Positions 21,201 through 36,200 of a stretch of 64,000 nt of DNA are shown piece by piece. The stretch is from Panagrolaimus kolymaensis (lineage: Eukaryota > Nematoda > Chromadorea > Rhabditida > Panagrolaimidae), in contig JAJQJQ010000008.1 of assembly GCA_028622995.1 (NCBI GenBank), positions 4,340,001-4,404,000 of the forward strand. The letters run 5' to 3'. The notes below the pieces were generated by a model. That model was not told where the DNA came from. It saw nothing but the letters and a program-made list of their open reading frames with translations, and searched no databases. How positions within the stretch are numbered: the first letter of the stretch is position 1; the number at the start of each line of letters is the position of its first letter. The translations under genes and the position numbers were made by a program.

Positions 21201-24200
21201 GACCGAAAAGCAAAAAAAGAGAGAAAGAAAACTCAAAATCAACAATGGAACAAAAAATTGGTCCATGGAATGGAATGGAAAGCAGACGAAAAAAAAGAGA
21301 GAAGCTTTGTCACCGCAGGAGACAGGCAGCCCAGCCAGCTTAAAAAAAAGTTCCCAAAAAGCTTTTTTTTATTCTGAAGAAGCCTCTATTTTTTTTTTGT
21401 CGTCGTCGTAGTCGAAGACTTAAAAAGGTTAAATTCCATAATGAGCGAGAGTTGAAAAAAAGTCTGAAGAAAAAAAATTGAATTGAATTGGAAATTCTCG
21501 AAGAAGAAGAAAAGTTAGCGAAAAGAAAGTCTTCCAAGAATTTAAAAAAAAAAGTTCCAAAAAAAGCAAAGTAAAAAAGAGTTAAATGGAATAACACAAA
21601 AAATTGGCACAGACAAAAGTCGATGAAAGCTTTTAAAACACCAGTTTGGAGGAAAGCATTCTTCTGAAGGAAGCCATTGGAAGAAATTTATTTTTTGCAA
21701 CCCCGGAAATAAAATTAAAGCGGAAAGAAAAAAAACTTTGACCTACAAAGTATTTCAAGGTTAAAGAAGTTCATTTTTTTAACAATACATATAATTTATT
21801 GGTGGAAATAAAAAAAAGTTATTATAAAATCAAAGTAAATACAATGAAATAATAAAATAAAAAACTTGGAATTTTTTTTAAAGTAAATAATAAAAGCAGC
21901 GCACGATGAAATTAAGAGAGAGAGAGTAACAAAAAATTGGCAATATTTTTTTCATTTCCGATTACTATCATAAGTTTTTTTTATTTTAATTTACTAAAAA
22001 TGGAATCAAAAGAAAATCAACCTGATGCAACTAACTACCTGTTAAAAATAGAGAAGGAAAGCAGAGACATCAAGAAAAAAAAAAGAGTTATCTTTGCTCT
22101 ATCGAACCAAAAAAGGGAGAACGCCATATAATTTTTTTACAGTCGTCGAAAAGGAAGAGTAAAAGTCATTTTTCAATAATATTTATTTAATATTTTATAT
22201 TTTTAAATTTGACATTAAAAATATTTTTTATTACAATCTCTGGGGATTTTCTATTTCTATGTATTTTCAAAGAAAAACATTCCAAACACAATACACAATA
22301 ATCAGATTTTCGCTTTCAAGATAGAAAAAAAATTTGTTAAAAGCAAGCGATAGCTTTTTATTTATTCGGAAGCTCAAACCATTAAAGGACAAAGGAGAGT
22401 GAGAAAAAAAGAAATTAAATCATGAGCTATTATTTATTCTCTTTAAACTTATTCGCAACAAAAAAAGTGGGGAGTCTATTTTTTTTGGTTGTTTGAAATA
22501 ATAAAAAAAAAGTTTGTTTGAACGATCAAAAAACAAGAGTGTCAAAAAGAAATAACGGGAAGCCCTCTCTTTCCTTTTTTTGTATGTTATTATGTTTTTT
22601 TTATGGCTTCGTTGACAGAGTCCATGTCAGAATGAAGAAAAAAAATAAGTTTAAAGTTGAGAGAGAGAAGGACGAGTTCAAACAAAATGGCCAAAAATTC
22701 AAAACCATAAACTTATTTTTTTTAAATTAAAGTTATTTCACACTTTATTTTTTTTTTTGCAGCTATAAAAAATAAAAAATAATTGGAACAAATTAAATTA
22801 AATTATTTTAATTTTAAAAGAACTTTCCCTTAAACAAGAAAAAATCTGAGATAACTTTATTTTTATTTAAGCCGCCAAAAGTCAGTCGTCGAGAATGAGA
22901 AAAATAACAACTTTTTTTTGTTTTGAAATAAACACAAAAATTTTTTTGTCTGTGTCTGCAAAAGAAAAATAAAAGACAGAAACATTGAAAAGTGAAAATA
23001 AATACAATCAAAGATAAAAAAAGTTTTGTAATTTTCAAAGAAAAAAACACGCATGTATGTAAACAAACAAACAAGCAAACATAGAAAAAGCTAACTATAG
23101 ATATCGCACGTTTTTGCCAATTATTTTGCCTATTTTTATAGTTTAAAATTAATTTCTAATATTTAAAAAAAGAAGTCGAGTCATTCCAAAAAAAACTTAA
23201 CTAAAAACAACGACGACCTTTAATCAAATTTCGAAACTTTGATTGATCGAAACTATACATTTTTTTATGGGTGGCTCTTGTCTGCCTTTTAAGAATCATT
23301 CATTTTTTTTCCTTCGTAAAAAATGAAATACAAAGAAAAAACTAAAAAAAAGGGTCTTTTCAAAAACTCCAAAATCAATTCTTTTATTTTTCTTGTGTTT
23401 TTGGCCTTTGACTACAAATCATTAAAAATTTTATTATTAAAGAAATCACACAAAGTTCATATTTTTTTCTTCTCAATCATTCTTATTCCAAGCGGCAAGG
23501 CACCTTTCTTCTTCTTTTTTTTCAGTCCCTAAGGCAATGCAACAACGATAATAATAATGATGATGTTTGCCAGGGGCGGCAATGGCGGCGGCGGTGGCTT
23601 TCCCCCTCCATAAAAAGAAGGGGAAAAAGAAAATGATACCATTGAGAAAAATAAAAACGGAAGCAAATGAGGAGGCCTAATATTTAATTTCAAACTACAC
23701 TCAAATAAGAAATACATAAAAAATTTTTTTTTATTCGCCCGAGACAACCAAGCTTTAGAGGCAATTAATAAAAAAAAGCAAAGAAGTCCTTTTTAGGGTT
23801 TCTTTCTTTTTTTTCAATCATAAAAAAATGAAAGAAAAAAGAGAAGGGATTCCTTAGAAATAATAAAATTAAATACTTAAAAAATTACATTTTTTTGTTT
23901 CGTCGTTGTGCAACAAAAAAAGAAAAGAAATTCTTCGTGCTTTTAGGATAAAAAAATAATAAAATAAAATAGAGAGTAACATAAAAAAAGGGTCCTCAAC
24001 AGACAAAAAAAGTATGTACACGATCAACAAGTAAAGTAGCAGTCTAGCAACAAGCAAGTAAGTAGCAGCCGAGGAAAGAAACTAAAAAAAAGTTAAGAGA
24101 AGAAATGAGTTGGCGAAAGTTGACTTTTTTTTTGAAAATGGGACGTCCCGAACACCCAAACATCTATCGCTCAAATCGCTGTCTCTCCTCCGCCGCAGTC

Positions 24201-27200
24201 ATCATTAGTTAGTTATAATCATCGCGTGCAGTGAGAAATTTTTTTTCGTCGTCTTTCTCGCGTCTGGGTGATAAAGAAAAGAAAGAAAAAAAGAAGACCG
24301 GTGTAAAATGATTATGCTGCAGACGACTAACAACTTGCATCGAATCGAATACGTGAGGTAATGAAGAAAAAAAAGGAGTTTTAATTTGGAAAGCGTACTA
24401 CTTTTTTGTGTTGGAATTACGGTTAAAAAAATAGCTGGATAAAGTTTTTTCCAAAAAAGGTTCTCGAATAAAAAGTCGGTTTTAGTTTTAATATCCAAAA
24501 AGCTTTAAAGTATCGAAATTATTCAGCTAAAATGTTTTTTGACTTTTTAAAGATTTTATTTTAATCTCTCCCAGCCACCGGCGCTATAAGCATAAAGAAT
24601 CACAGTTCCAAATTCCCATGTCTACGCTCTAATCCTAATACCATTCTCTTGTGCCTCACTACAAGCTTCTTTCAAATGATCCAAATGACCCTATATACTT
24701 TGTCCATGACGACCTTTAAAGGATCAACAAACAACCAAGAAAAAAAGAACATCCAGGAACAAAAAATGGTAATTTATTTTATTTATTTCTTTTGAGAAAA
24801 ACCAAATACATCATAAAATTAATTTTTAATTTTTCAATTTGTAAGTCAAATTACAAATTTTATAAAATAAAAAATGTTAATGATGCTATCAAGGAAAAAA
24901 TGGGAAAAGAAAGAAAATGAATTAACAAATGATGAATAAAGAGAAAAGCTTGGAAAAGAAAATGGAAAAAAGAAAGAATCATAAGATAAAATAATGATAG
25001 TAACAAAATTTTGACAATAAATTTCTAGTTTTGGTTACTGTCGCACTTATAAAAATGGAGCAAAAAAATGAAGGAAGGAATCATAAAAAATGTAAAAGCT
25101 TTAATATGAAAAAAGTGTTCATGCGAATTCAAAGAAAAGTCAAGAATAAAAAAAAAATAAATTTTATGAATAAGTTTTTTAAATTCATAGTTGGAAGCCG
25201 CCAAATTTCTTGTAAATCAAATCACAAAGTAGCAATCAATTTTTTTTCCAAAGAACTTAGTAATGGAGTTTTTTTTTATTTTTAATAAGTCCAAGAAAGA
25301 ATTAAGCCTCTTGTCATAAAAAAAACCTCCACAATAGGCTTTTCTCATATTTTTTGATTTTATTAGTAAAGAATTTATTTTTTCCTTTACAAACAAATAG
25401 GCTTAAAAATGAACAATCAAAAAAATTAGTCAACTCTCATTTCTTACATGCTTCTTCAGGGTAAAAATATGAAAGCTAACATCAACGCCGACTATGCGAG
25501 CAATCAGTCAGCAGAAGTTAATCTCAACGAAAAAAGGAATTTTATCGATGTTAATCATCTTGTCCTCAAATGCGCATGCAATTATTGTACGAAGCAGCAA
25601 AAACATTTCTTCAATGATTATTTTTTATGATCAACGAACGCGAAGAAAAAAAATCAACTAAACCCAGAATAAAAAAAAGGAGCAGGAAGGAAGTAAAGCC
25701 AAATATTTATTAACCAAAAAAATGGGAAAAAGCTAGTTTTTTTTGCGTATGTTTTATGTTTGAAGCTTCATTTGTTTCATACGATTTAGTTTTTTTTGGT
25801 TTTGCTTTTTTATGAAATAACAAATATGAACAGAAAGTGTGGGAGGTGGAGGAGAAGAAGAAGAGTGTTTGGTTGATCATAGTCAGACAAAGTAAGTTAC
25901 AGCAAACAAATAAAAAACTAAATAAAAAAAATACAACCGGAAATTGATTTGAAAAATTATGATTGGAACGTTAACAATTTTTTTTCTTGGAGGTAAATGG
26001 AAAAAATGAGTCAGAGCTTAAAAAAAGATTTCGAAGAGTGGCTTGCTTTATGGAGGCAAAAAAAAATTTTTTGAGAAACGAAAGAACTAAAACTTTAAAT
26101 TTGCCCTTTTTATAAACTTAATTTTTACAAAGATCGCACCTCCTCCTAATTACCTCACTAGATATCAAAATTCCAAGTTCCGTAAAAATAAAAAAAAATA
26201 AAAATTATTGTTGTTTTTATAGAATCACTAAAAAATTAAAGATAGTAAACAAAAGTTTCAAAATAACATTTTTTTATCATTACTATCATTCTTCCATTGA
26301 CGTTAGCGCAAAATAAATAAATAAAGGAAGGGTGAAGAAGCCAAGCCGTTTACTTCATTCTCAGAGCTCATAATTACTATTAACGTTCATCATCAATAAA
26401 CAAAAAACACGATGTCACGATATTTGCCTTTTTATATTTTTCTATCTACCCCCTTTTAAATAAAAAAGCCAGAAAGAGAAAGAGTTTATATTAATTTATT
26501 TTTCTTCACAAACGTCATTAAACATTTTTATTTTATTTGATAGTGTTTTTTAATTTTTTTTTACTTTCGTGTATTCCTCCTTCTTTCCACCTACGCCGTC
26601 GCTGCTTCTTCTTCTTTTTTCCTTTCCTTCGCCTCACGCATTTTTTTTTCTTTACCAAAAAATACAAAAAGATAGAAAACAGAAAGAAAAACAGTCATGC
26701 TTTTTTTTTATTTTGATTTTTAAAAAGTTTTGTACACGATGATGGTGTTTTTTTTGTAAAAAAAAGAAAAAAAGACATAAAAAAGTTTGTAAAAAGTTTT
26801 TCTTTTTGAAAATTTTGTAAAAATTAAAAGGACACGATTTTGCGGGTGGAGCATAAAAGTATTTATGAGCTACAGTAACCAAATTCATTGTAAAATTTAA
26901 AATTGTTTATTTTGGAAAATGAATCTTTAAAGTGCAGAGAATATTATTCTTTATGGTAGTTGAATCAAGTATCAAAGCGAAAATAAAATTACTAATTATT
27001 ACAAGAGACTAATAATGCTAACATTCGCCAAAGAAAATGAAAAAAAAAAGTGGGGAGAAATAAAAACTAGATAGATAAAGCTGTTAGTTGGTTAGTTGGT
27101 TTGGTGGGGAAGTGAATAATATTGATATATCGGTTTTGGTTTAGAAGGAGAAAAAAAATGCAATGAATTAAAAATAGAGAAAAAAAGAATGAATTATCAC

Positions 27201-30200
27201 GTGAAAAAAAAAATCGAGTATTTTGGATTATAGCAACTTAAATGTTTTTGAATGTATTTTGTTGTTGTGGGGAATAAATAAATGTAGAACAAAAAAATGA
27301 TTGAATCTTTTTTTTTGTGAAACATAAAAAATTTATAGTAAGCAAAATTAGGCGATAATTTTATGGAACTGTGTTACTATGAATCGTGATATTAAGAGAA
27401 AATGGTGTATTCCTAGTTAGAATACATTACTGTCGTAAAAAAAAGTAGCTTCGGTTTTTTTCTTTAAAAATGGTAGCAACTAAAAAAATCGAGCGGGAAA
27501 CTAAAAAAATATCATACAAATGAAAGAAGAAATGAAAAAAGAACAACATCTGACCAGTGGCCATTTCTTTCTTTTTATTTCTCCTTTTCGCTGGTCATAA
27601 ACGAAACAATCTTTCATCGTCTAACATGTCTCTAGCATTTTCTTCGATAACTATCTATCAATATATTGTTTTTATTATATTGGTCATTCGAAAGAAAGAA
27701 AAATTCTAGTTGTCTTTCTTTCTCTGCAGAAAAGAAAAAAATGACCAAATGGTCAGTCACTCACTCACTCATTCGTCATTCAATCGAAAAGCTTCAGAAA
27801 TGCGAAAATGTCATATGAGTAGCAGCAAGAAAGCAGCAACTAAACTAAACTAAATAAAAAAATTTTTGTTTAGTTTAGTCATTTTAATTCGAAAAAAAAT
27901 TTTTTTGTTAGACCAAATTCAAATAAACATATAAAAAAGCAGGCGATGAAAGAAAGAAAAAACGAGAGTAATAAAAAATTTTGAATTGAAAAAGAAAAAT
28001 TGATTACTATCTAAAAATGTGTTTTGAAGAAGCAAGAAAAAATTAATATTATCGGTTTTCTAAACCACTTTTTTCTCTTAATATATTTTTATGACTTTTC
28101 TATTGCCCAAATAACAATGAAAAAAAAATAAATCAAAAATAAAAAAACTATGCGCATTTTTTTTTCTCGTTCTCTTCAGTGCCGGGTATTTCCCGTTTTT
28201 TCTTTCCTTTCTTCGTGGTTGTGCACTTTTCTCTCTCAATAAACCAACGAACAAACCAAACCAAAAAAAAAGTTATTTTTGCTTTATTGCTTCAACACAA
28301 TTCTTTCGTACCAGCTTTCTTATTTTTTTCTTCTTTGTTCCTTCTTTTCTCAGACATTTTTTTCTTTCTCCCAAAAAAAACCCAAGAACAAAGATGCTCA
28401 AAAAAATTTTTCTTTGCCTCTGATATTCGCTCGTTCCACTACACTAAGCTTTTATTCAAAGAAAAAAAAACTATGTGTGGTAAACAAAAAAAAAGGTAGA
28501 AAAGAGAAATAGGAGAAGCAGCAGCGATCGCGGCGATCGTTGATTCAAATCAAACATGCAAACAAAATTATTATTATTATTGCTTGCATTTTTTTTTTTT
28601 GCTGGCTTGTTTGCTGTTGCTTCTTTGCCAAAAATAACAAAAAAAGTTTACAGACTGTGTTTTTTTTTTATCCTAAAAACACTTTTCTATTTATTTATTT
28701 ATCTCTGTGCAAATGTTTTTTTTTTGCCTTTTGATTGGGAAGAAAAAGAAAAATAAGAAAATTGCACTTTTTTATATGTATTTTCTTTGCCCGGAGCTTT
28801 TTTTTTGTATAAATTTTGTTTGTTGCCTAAGAAAATGGAGCGAGCAGCAAAAAAAAAGATAACACAAACACAGAAGGCAAAGAAAGCATGTTTCGACTCT
28901 TGCTGCCGCCGCCGAGAAAACAAAATAAAAAACATTTCCCAAAAAGTAATTTTTTGTTCAAACAAAAAATATATTATATGGGAGAACGCCTTTTCCCAGC
29001 ATCGTTAACTTTTCCTTCTCGTTTTTTTAAAGATCAAAACATTGCCAAATAAAAAAATAGACATTTTAAAAGTGAAGATCGTTGCAAAAGTTAAAAGCCA
29101 AAAGTCGATGAGCCATAGAAAGTAAAAACAAAGATGAGATTTTTTTTGCATAAAAAAGTGCAAAATAAAAACTTATGGGTGGCGATCAACCCAAAAGCTG
29201 TGACCTCTTCTTACTTACTTAGATAATTTCTTTGTTTTTTTCTTTTTTTTTCAACTAAAAAAATACCCGAACATGAAAAATAAAGGTGTTAAAAAATGAA
29301 TAAATAAACTGATAAGAAAAATGGAGAAAAATAAAAGATGAAAACAACTTAGATTATTATTAATCTGGTAAAACAAAACAAAAAAAATAGTAATTGAAAG
29401 TTGCGAAATATTTTTTAAAGTCTGTTACTATCCATTGGCGCTTGTTTACATAGCAGAGATAGTAACGAAAAAATTGCATAATATTGCCAAAAATTTGTTA
29501 CTATCAAAACATTTTAAAAAGAAAGAAGAAGAGCAGAGTATAAAAATATGGAACTTGGAATAATTGCGCGTGCGTACGCATTAACGTAAAATAAAACATT
29601 TTTTAAAAACAAACAAAAATAAAGCCCTTCAAATATTATTTTTTCACTTTCAACTTTTAACTTTGTTATTGAAAAAAAAAATAAAAAGAATAAAATGGAA
29701 ATTTTCTTTACTTGTTCTATGATCAACAAAAAACGCAATTGCTGCCTGCATGGAATTTTTTTGAATGATGAGGAGGCAAGCAAGCAAACGATAGAGAAAA
29801 AGAGAAAAGAAAAAAGTTTCAACATTTTTTGTTGAACTATCGACTTTGAATGTGATCAAATTGAAAAATAATAGAGAGAGGAAGAAAAAGAAAAAAAGGC
29901 AGTTGACACAATTACAAGCGGGCCACCACCGCTCCTCATTAACTTAAGATAGAGAAGCGAGCAGCAGATTGGGAATAAAATAAAGCCCGGGACTTGAGTC
30001 TCGTCTGCTTTTATAAACATTTGTATCAATAGACACTCAAGAGCTAACTAACTAGCTTGCTTGCGACTGAGTGAGAGGCAATAAAATTTGAGAGAGTGGC
30101 AGCGAGGATACTTTTGAGAGTAAAAGAAATGATAGATAAAACATATTTGCAAAAAAATAAGAGAATGAAAGAAAAAAGTGGAGTGATTCAGAGACAGAGA

Positions 30201-33200
30201 AAAAGCCACAAAATGGTTAAACAAAAAGCGTCACAATCTAAAATGTTTTTGAAATATTGCCGTCTTCTAACTAAAAAGTTTTTTTTGGGTGAGAAAGTTC
30301 TAGAGCCAAAAGAAAATTATGAAAGTCTTTGAAAAAAAAAAAGGTGACTAAGTTAGATTTTGGAAAAAAACAATAACAAATAAGAAGGAACACCTGGGCC
30401 ATGCTTAGAGCAGAGATCATTTGAAGGTCATCTGATGACTTTGATGGAAAAAAACTTTATTTTTCAAAAAAGTAGGCGATCTTCAAAAGTATTTACCAAA
30501 AAAAAAACGATGAGTTAAAAAAAAAATAGAGAGTAATCGGGAGATTCTAATTTGGTCTCTATTTTAGAAATTCTCTTAGTCATGGTTATTGACAATCAAA
30601 CAAAAAACTTTTTATTTTCAAGGCCGAGCTTTAAATTTTTTTTTGTTTCTTATTAAAACTTTGATTTTTTTAATCAAATCGAACCAATTCGAGCCATTCT
30701 AAAAAAACTAAATAAGGCTTTTCCCAAAAAAAAAAAATCAAACATCATCAATAAGAACGTTATTTTTTTCTTCCAATCACAGTCATTCCCTTTTTTCGAT
30801 GATGGGTGACGACGCTTTTGTCTTTAAATGTTTGATAAATGAGGGAAGTCACGTTTTTCTTTTTTCGCCTACCTTAAAAAGAAAAAAAGAAAAGGGCTCC
30901 GTTAATGATAGAGAAGAAGGCGCAAGTAAAGTTTATAGAGAAAAAAAATCATTTTAAAATGTGTTGCAGCAATAGCAATCATTATTTCCTTTCTTTTTGT
31001 TGTTATGTTTTTTGCACAAAAATAAAAAATAACACCACTTTTTTTCCTTTGACGCCTGTCTTGCCTTGCTTGTGATTGACTGGTACAAGTCTCAATGGAA
31101 AAAAGTTGTTTAAAAATAATAACCATTTTTTCTTTCATTAAAGAGGCTTTTTTTATTTCTGTCAAATGATTATTGTTTTGGTATGATGCTGACCTTCTTC
31201 AAACTTAATGTTGCTTATCATAATCATGAGGAAGTTTTTTTTACCATTGGCGCCAATAAAAATAAAAACGGTGGTGCAAAAGTAAAAAAAAAGTCGAGGT
31301 CACTCAGTTTTTTTTTGCAATAAAAATAATCGGGAGCTTTTCAAAGAAAAATAGTAACCGATGTTTTAAAAGCAGACGATGAATTTAAATTGAAATTGAA
31401 AAAATATCAAAGAAAAAAAGCAAGCGTGGAATTTATTGTGTCTAAGATTAAAATGTAATTAATCAAAAAATGGATTAGTCATGCTCTCTTAGAATTTCTC
31501 CTATTTTCCTTTGACCATATGTTTCTAAGCTATTTTTTGTTGTCACTCGTACTCATCCTTGAAATTTCGAAAAAAATAATAAAATTTATTTAATCGTCTA
31601 CTTTTTTAAATTTTATTTTGTGTTATGGGCCAATCAAAAACTTTAAAAACTGTGTCCATAAATTATTTATTTTACTTTAGATCGAAAGTCAATTTTTTTT
31701 ACCGTTGATAATTCTAAATTCCAAAATTGGACAATTACCAATAATTTTTTTTTGAATTAAATCAAGCAGAAACAAAAAAAAGAAAAATTGGAAGAAAGAT
31801 AATTCATAATTTTTTTTATTTCTTTTTATGGAAAAGAAATTTATAACATTTCCACGTGATAATTGACGATGAAAAAGGCGACGACAACGACGCCGTCAGG
31901 AAATGGAAAATAAATTGGGAAGAAGAATGTGAGTAATTGATTGACAGATATAAAGATATAAATCAATGAATCGACGTATCAAAAAAATAGGCAGAAAATA
32001 AGAAACAATCAAATCAAACAGGGAGAAAAATTTGGATAAGGCAAAAATAAAAATACTCAAATCGCCGATGACGATGGTTTGCGAAGAAAATTTTTTTGCA
32101 ACAACAACGGTTTTTAAAAATATTTTATTAAACTAAAAGTCGCAAAAGTTTAATCAAATTAAAATATTTTTATTTAATTAATTTGATGGCAAAGTTTAGT
32201 TTTCTCGAAAAATCTAGAGAAAAAAAAGGAGAAATGAAAAGAAAGGTGTTAGAACAAAACAAAAAAAATCAGTTTGCTTGCTTACTATCTATCCCCGAGG
32301 GAAAGAGGAGGAGGAGGAAGGTTTCTGTGTTTATTCACCTGAAAGACAGATACAACAAACATTGAAATTTTTCCATTTCCTATATATTTTTTTGCAAAGG
32401 GTACCATTTAGGGCCAAAGTGAGGGATTTATTTTTTTTTGAGGTAAACTAAACGAAATAGATAATTTTCTTCCGAAATAAAAGCAAATGAATTTTTTAAT
32501 GAAGCAATGATCAGATTCAAAGGTAAAGCAAAAAAAGGAAGGAATGTGGGTGGTTGATGGCTGTGTAATTAATTCTCAAATTTAAAAAAAAAGATTAATA
32601 AAAGGTTATGGTAAGAAAATAAAATAAAATTGTAACATTCCATGAAGCTATTAAAAAAATACATTTATAAAGATATAATTGAGAATAGATTTATAATAAT
32701 CATAAGTACCAATTTACGTAGGTTAATGTTTAAGGGTCTTATAACGAAATGGGAGAGTAATCAAAAAAATTAAAGAACACAAAAAACTTTTGTTACTGTC
32801 AATTTCAAGAAAAGTCTACCAACGAGGAAAACTATGTTTTAACCATTTTTTTCTATTTAATTTCTATATTGACATTGGTAAAAGAAAAGTCTTCCAAAAA
32901 GCTGCGAATAAATAAATATTTTTCTTACAAGATAAACATTTAAAACACAATTTTATAAATTACTCCTTTTTCACCCATGCTTTTTTTTGGTTTTCCTTTG
33001 CCGGAGGTCGACTTTGTTCTCATGACATTTAAAACTCACTTTATGGAAATAAATATTAAAAAAATAAACTCTCAAACATAAGCTTCCGCAATTTAACATT
33101 CAAAATTTTTGCTCACTCCAAAGTTTAAAAGAAAAATGTTTTTGGTTTTGAACTTTCTGCTTCTATTTTTTTTTTCTTTCATAGTCGCGAAAAAAAAGGA

Positions 33201-36200
33201 AACTCCAAAAAAAAAGCGAATGCAACGTCATACTTATTTTATTTCCCTCATTTTTTTGCTTCCGATGTGTGGAATGGAATGGCTTTAAAATTCAAAAATG
33301 TTAAAATTTATCATAAAACCTTTAAAACCAAAAAGTTTATTTGAATCCTAGCATCAAAAAGCAAACGATCAACACAAAAAAAAAACGTTTGTTAATTTGT
33401 TTATTTTTAGATTTAATTTTTTTTGAACGAAAATAGTTTTTGGAGTTCCAACATTTTTAGTATGGTATAATTATGAGTTTTATATAAAATTATGAGAAGA
33501 TTAGAAAATACAAAAAATATGCTAGTTTTATGTTTTGTAAAGACCGATTAAACTTTTGAGCAAAAAACACTCATTATTTAACTTCGCTATTTTTAACATT
33601 CGAGGATGACCCCATTAAACTTTTTTTCGACAAGCTTTGGAATAAAATTTATGGCTTTAAAATTAAGGAAAAGCAACTGTCTGTGTTTCAAACTTCGAAG
33701 AGCGAACTTTGGAAAAAAGCGGGAAAAAATTTATGAGGGTTAACTGAAAAATAAAAGACAAAAACAAAGTACACAAAAAATTTAAAGAACCAATAAATAA
33801 TAAAACTATAAGGTAAAATTATTAATTATTTAAATTAAATTAGGCTAGAATTAAACGGTTTTTGAGCAGCAAAAATTAGAAAATTATAAACTGAAGTAAT
33901 AAGAGAAAATTAGATTTATGAAAGTAATAAAAAATAATTATAAATGCCACATTCTATGTATTTTATCAATTCCGAAGAATAATAAAAAATACATTAATTT
34001 TTTTGAAACTTCATTAAAGTTTAGCCAAAAACACAAAATTCATCTATGAATTTGTTTCTGTTTTTTATGCTTAAATAACTCGCTAAAATATTTAGCATTT
34101 CAAAGCTTAATTATTTCCTCCACCGCAAACAAACAACACTCAAAAGACTCAAAAAGAAAGAAAATTATTTTTAATGCTTGAAAAAAAAATAGCTTAAAAA
34201 AGATGCATGAAAAAAAGTTCGAAGAAGAAAAAGAAAAAAATGATGCATACATATTTCGTTTTTGAGCTTATAAGGGAAAAGAGTGGGTTGCTGCCGCTGC
34301 CATGAAGCAAATGGAGCACCCACATCCAGCGGCGGCGCGGCATTGATGTGCATCAGAAACAACCCAGACATTATTTGCCTGTCGAAAATGAAAGACTGAC
34401 AAACGACTCAAAAAAAAAAGATAGAAAAAGAAATGGATTGTTTGGTTAACGATTTGGACTTTATTCCCAAAAGCAAAAAAATAATATGAAAAGCATACAA
34501 CAAAAAAAAGATCTTTGAAATTTAAATGTTTTTGGTTGCACTTCGAAAAAAAAATATAAAACACTAGAAAAAATTGGATTGATAAAGATTTGATGAAAAG
34601 ATACAACTTTTTTGAAAACAAAAAAAGAGAAACAGAAAGAGAAAAAAAGTATTTTTGTAATAATTTTTTCGAAAAATAATAAACCGTAATTTTAAATGGT
34701 TTTTAACCAAAAAAAAACAATAGATTTAGTGTTGAGAGTAACAAAATTTCAGCAATAAATTGCTCGTTTTGAATTACTCTCATTTTTTTTTGCCATGAAA
34801 AAGAGAAAAAAAAAAGGAAAACATGTTGACATTTACGCGACAACATAAATTTTTGGCTTTTTTACATCTTATTAATATAAGAAGGGAAGAAACAAAAAAG
34901 CCACCCGCTAGCAAAAAAAGAAATACGACAAAAACAGGGGTCTTTTTAAAATCAGAATTATTTCTAAGAAACTTAAGAGTTTTTTCCTTTCTCATTCAGT
35001 GATGACGTTTAAAAACAAAAAAATATAAACACCAAAGCTCCAAAACTCTCTGTGGGAAAGTGTTTTAAAAAAAAAAGGATTTATTAAATTTTAAATTAAT
35101 TTTTTGTTTTGCAAATGACAGGAAGAAAGAAGGTTTTGCAGAAGAAAAAGATTGAAAGCAACCACCACCGCCTTCTTTAATGAACGTGATTGTTCAGAGA
35201 TTAGAAAAATTAGATGAAAGAAAAAAATGAAATTCATGCTTTTTTGTAGTGGGTTAATTGCTTGAAGGAAAGTTATTGAGAGTAGTAATAAGAAGCTTAT
35301 GGATTTTTGTAATCCTCCAGATATGGTTAAGTAATATCTAATGTCATTGAGTCAAAAATTATGAAAAGTGGTGATTGGATTCTTGGTTTTATGAAAGAAA
35401 TCCAAATACGAAACTTTTGAGACAACAGCACTTTTAATTTTTTAGAAGCTTACGACATTATGAAATCAGAGACTATGTTTCATAACGAGAAAAAAATGGA
35501 ACCTTTGAACCCCAAAGTTTAAATTTTCAATAAAAAAAGACACGAGTTTGATGGCTTCAATTTTTTTTGAAAGGCTAAAACTAAAAAACTAAAACTAATC
35601 GAAATCAATTTTTTCAATCTCATATTTTTATAATCAAACAATCCACTTTTAAAAGAAAGCTTTTTATATATAAAAAAAGAAAGAAGTCAAAAGTCGTTTG
35701 GTCATCATAACACACAAAAAATCTCGATTTCATTCTCTCCATTTTTATCAACAAAAAAATGTTTTTTGTAGAATACATACAAAAAAAATTATCGGCCAAA
35801 TCTTTGCCCTTCATAGTTTTTAGCCTTTTAGCTGCTTCTTCTTTTTTATTTTTAAAAAGAATCAGACTTTTTTCCATTTTGAACGTAGACCTTTTTTTAT
35901 CGATAAAAGAGAGTAAATAAAAAACTTTAGAGTTGCAAGATTTTTGGTACTGTAGCAAAAGATAGTAAGAAATTTTGTTTTGCAAATTAAAGATCATTAT
36001 TACTATCATTGCAAAAACATAAAATGAAAAGAAGCCCAAAGAAAAAGAAAACGAATCAAAAAAGTGTTTCATTTGTTAATTTTGAACGGCCATTAAATAT
36101 TCGCACAGTCAGACAAAAAAAGCTAGCTTATTTGCAAAAGAAAAAAATCAAATTACGCCCCTTTTTGAATTTAAAAAAATGGATCAAACTTTGCTCTTTA

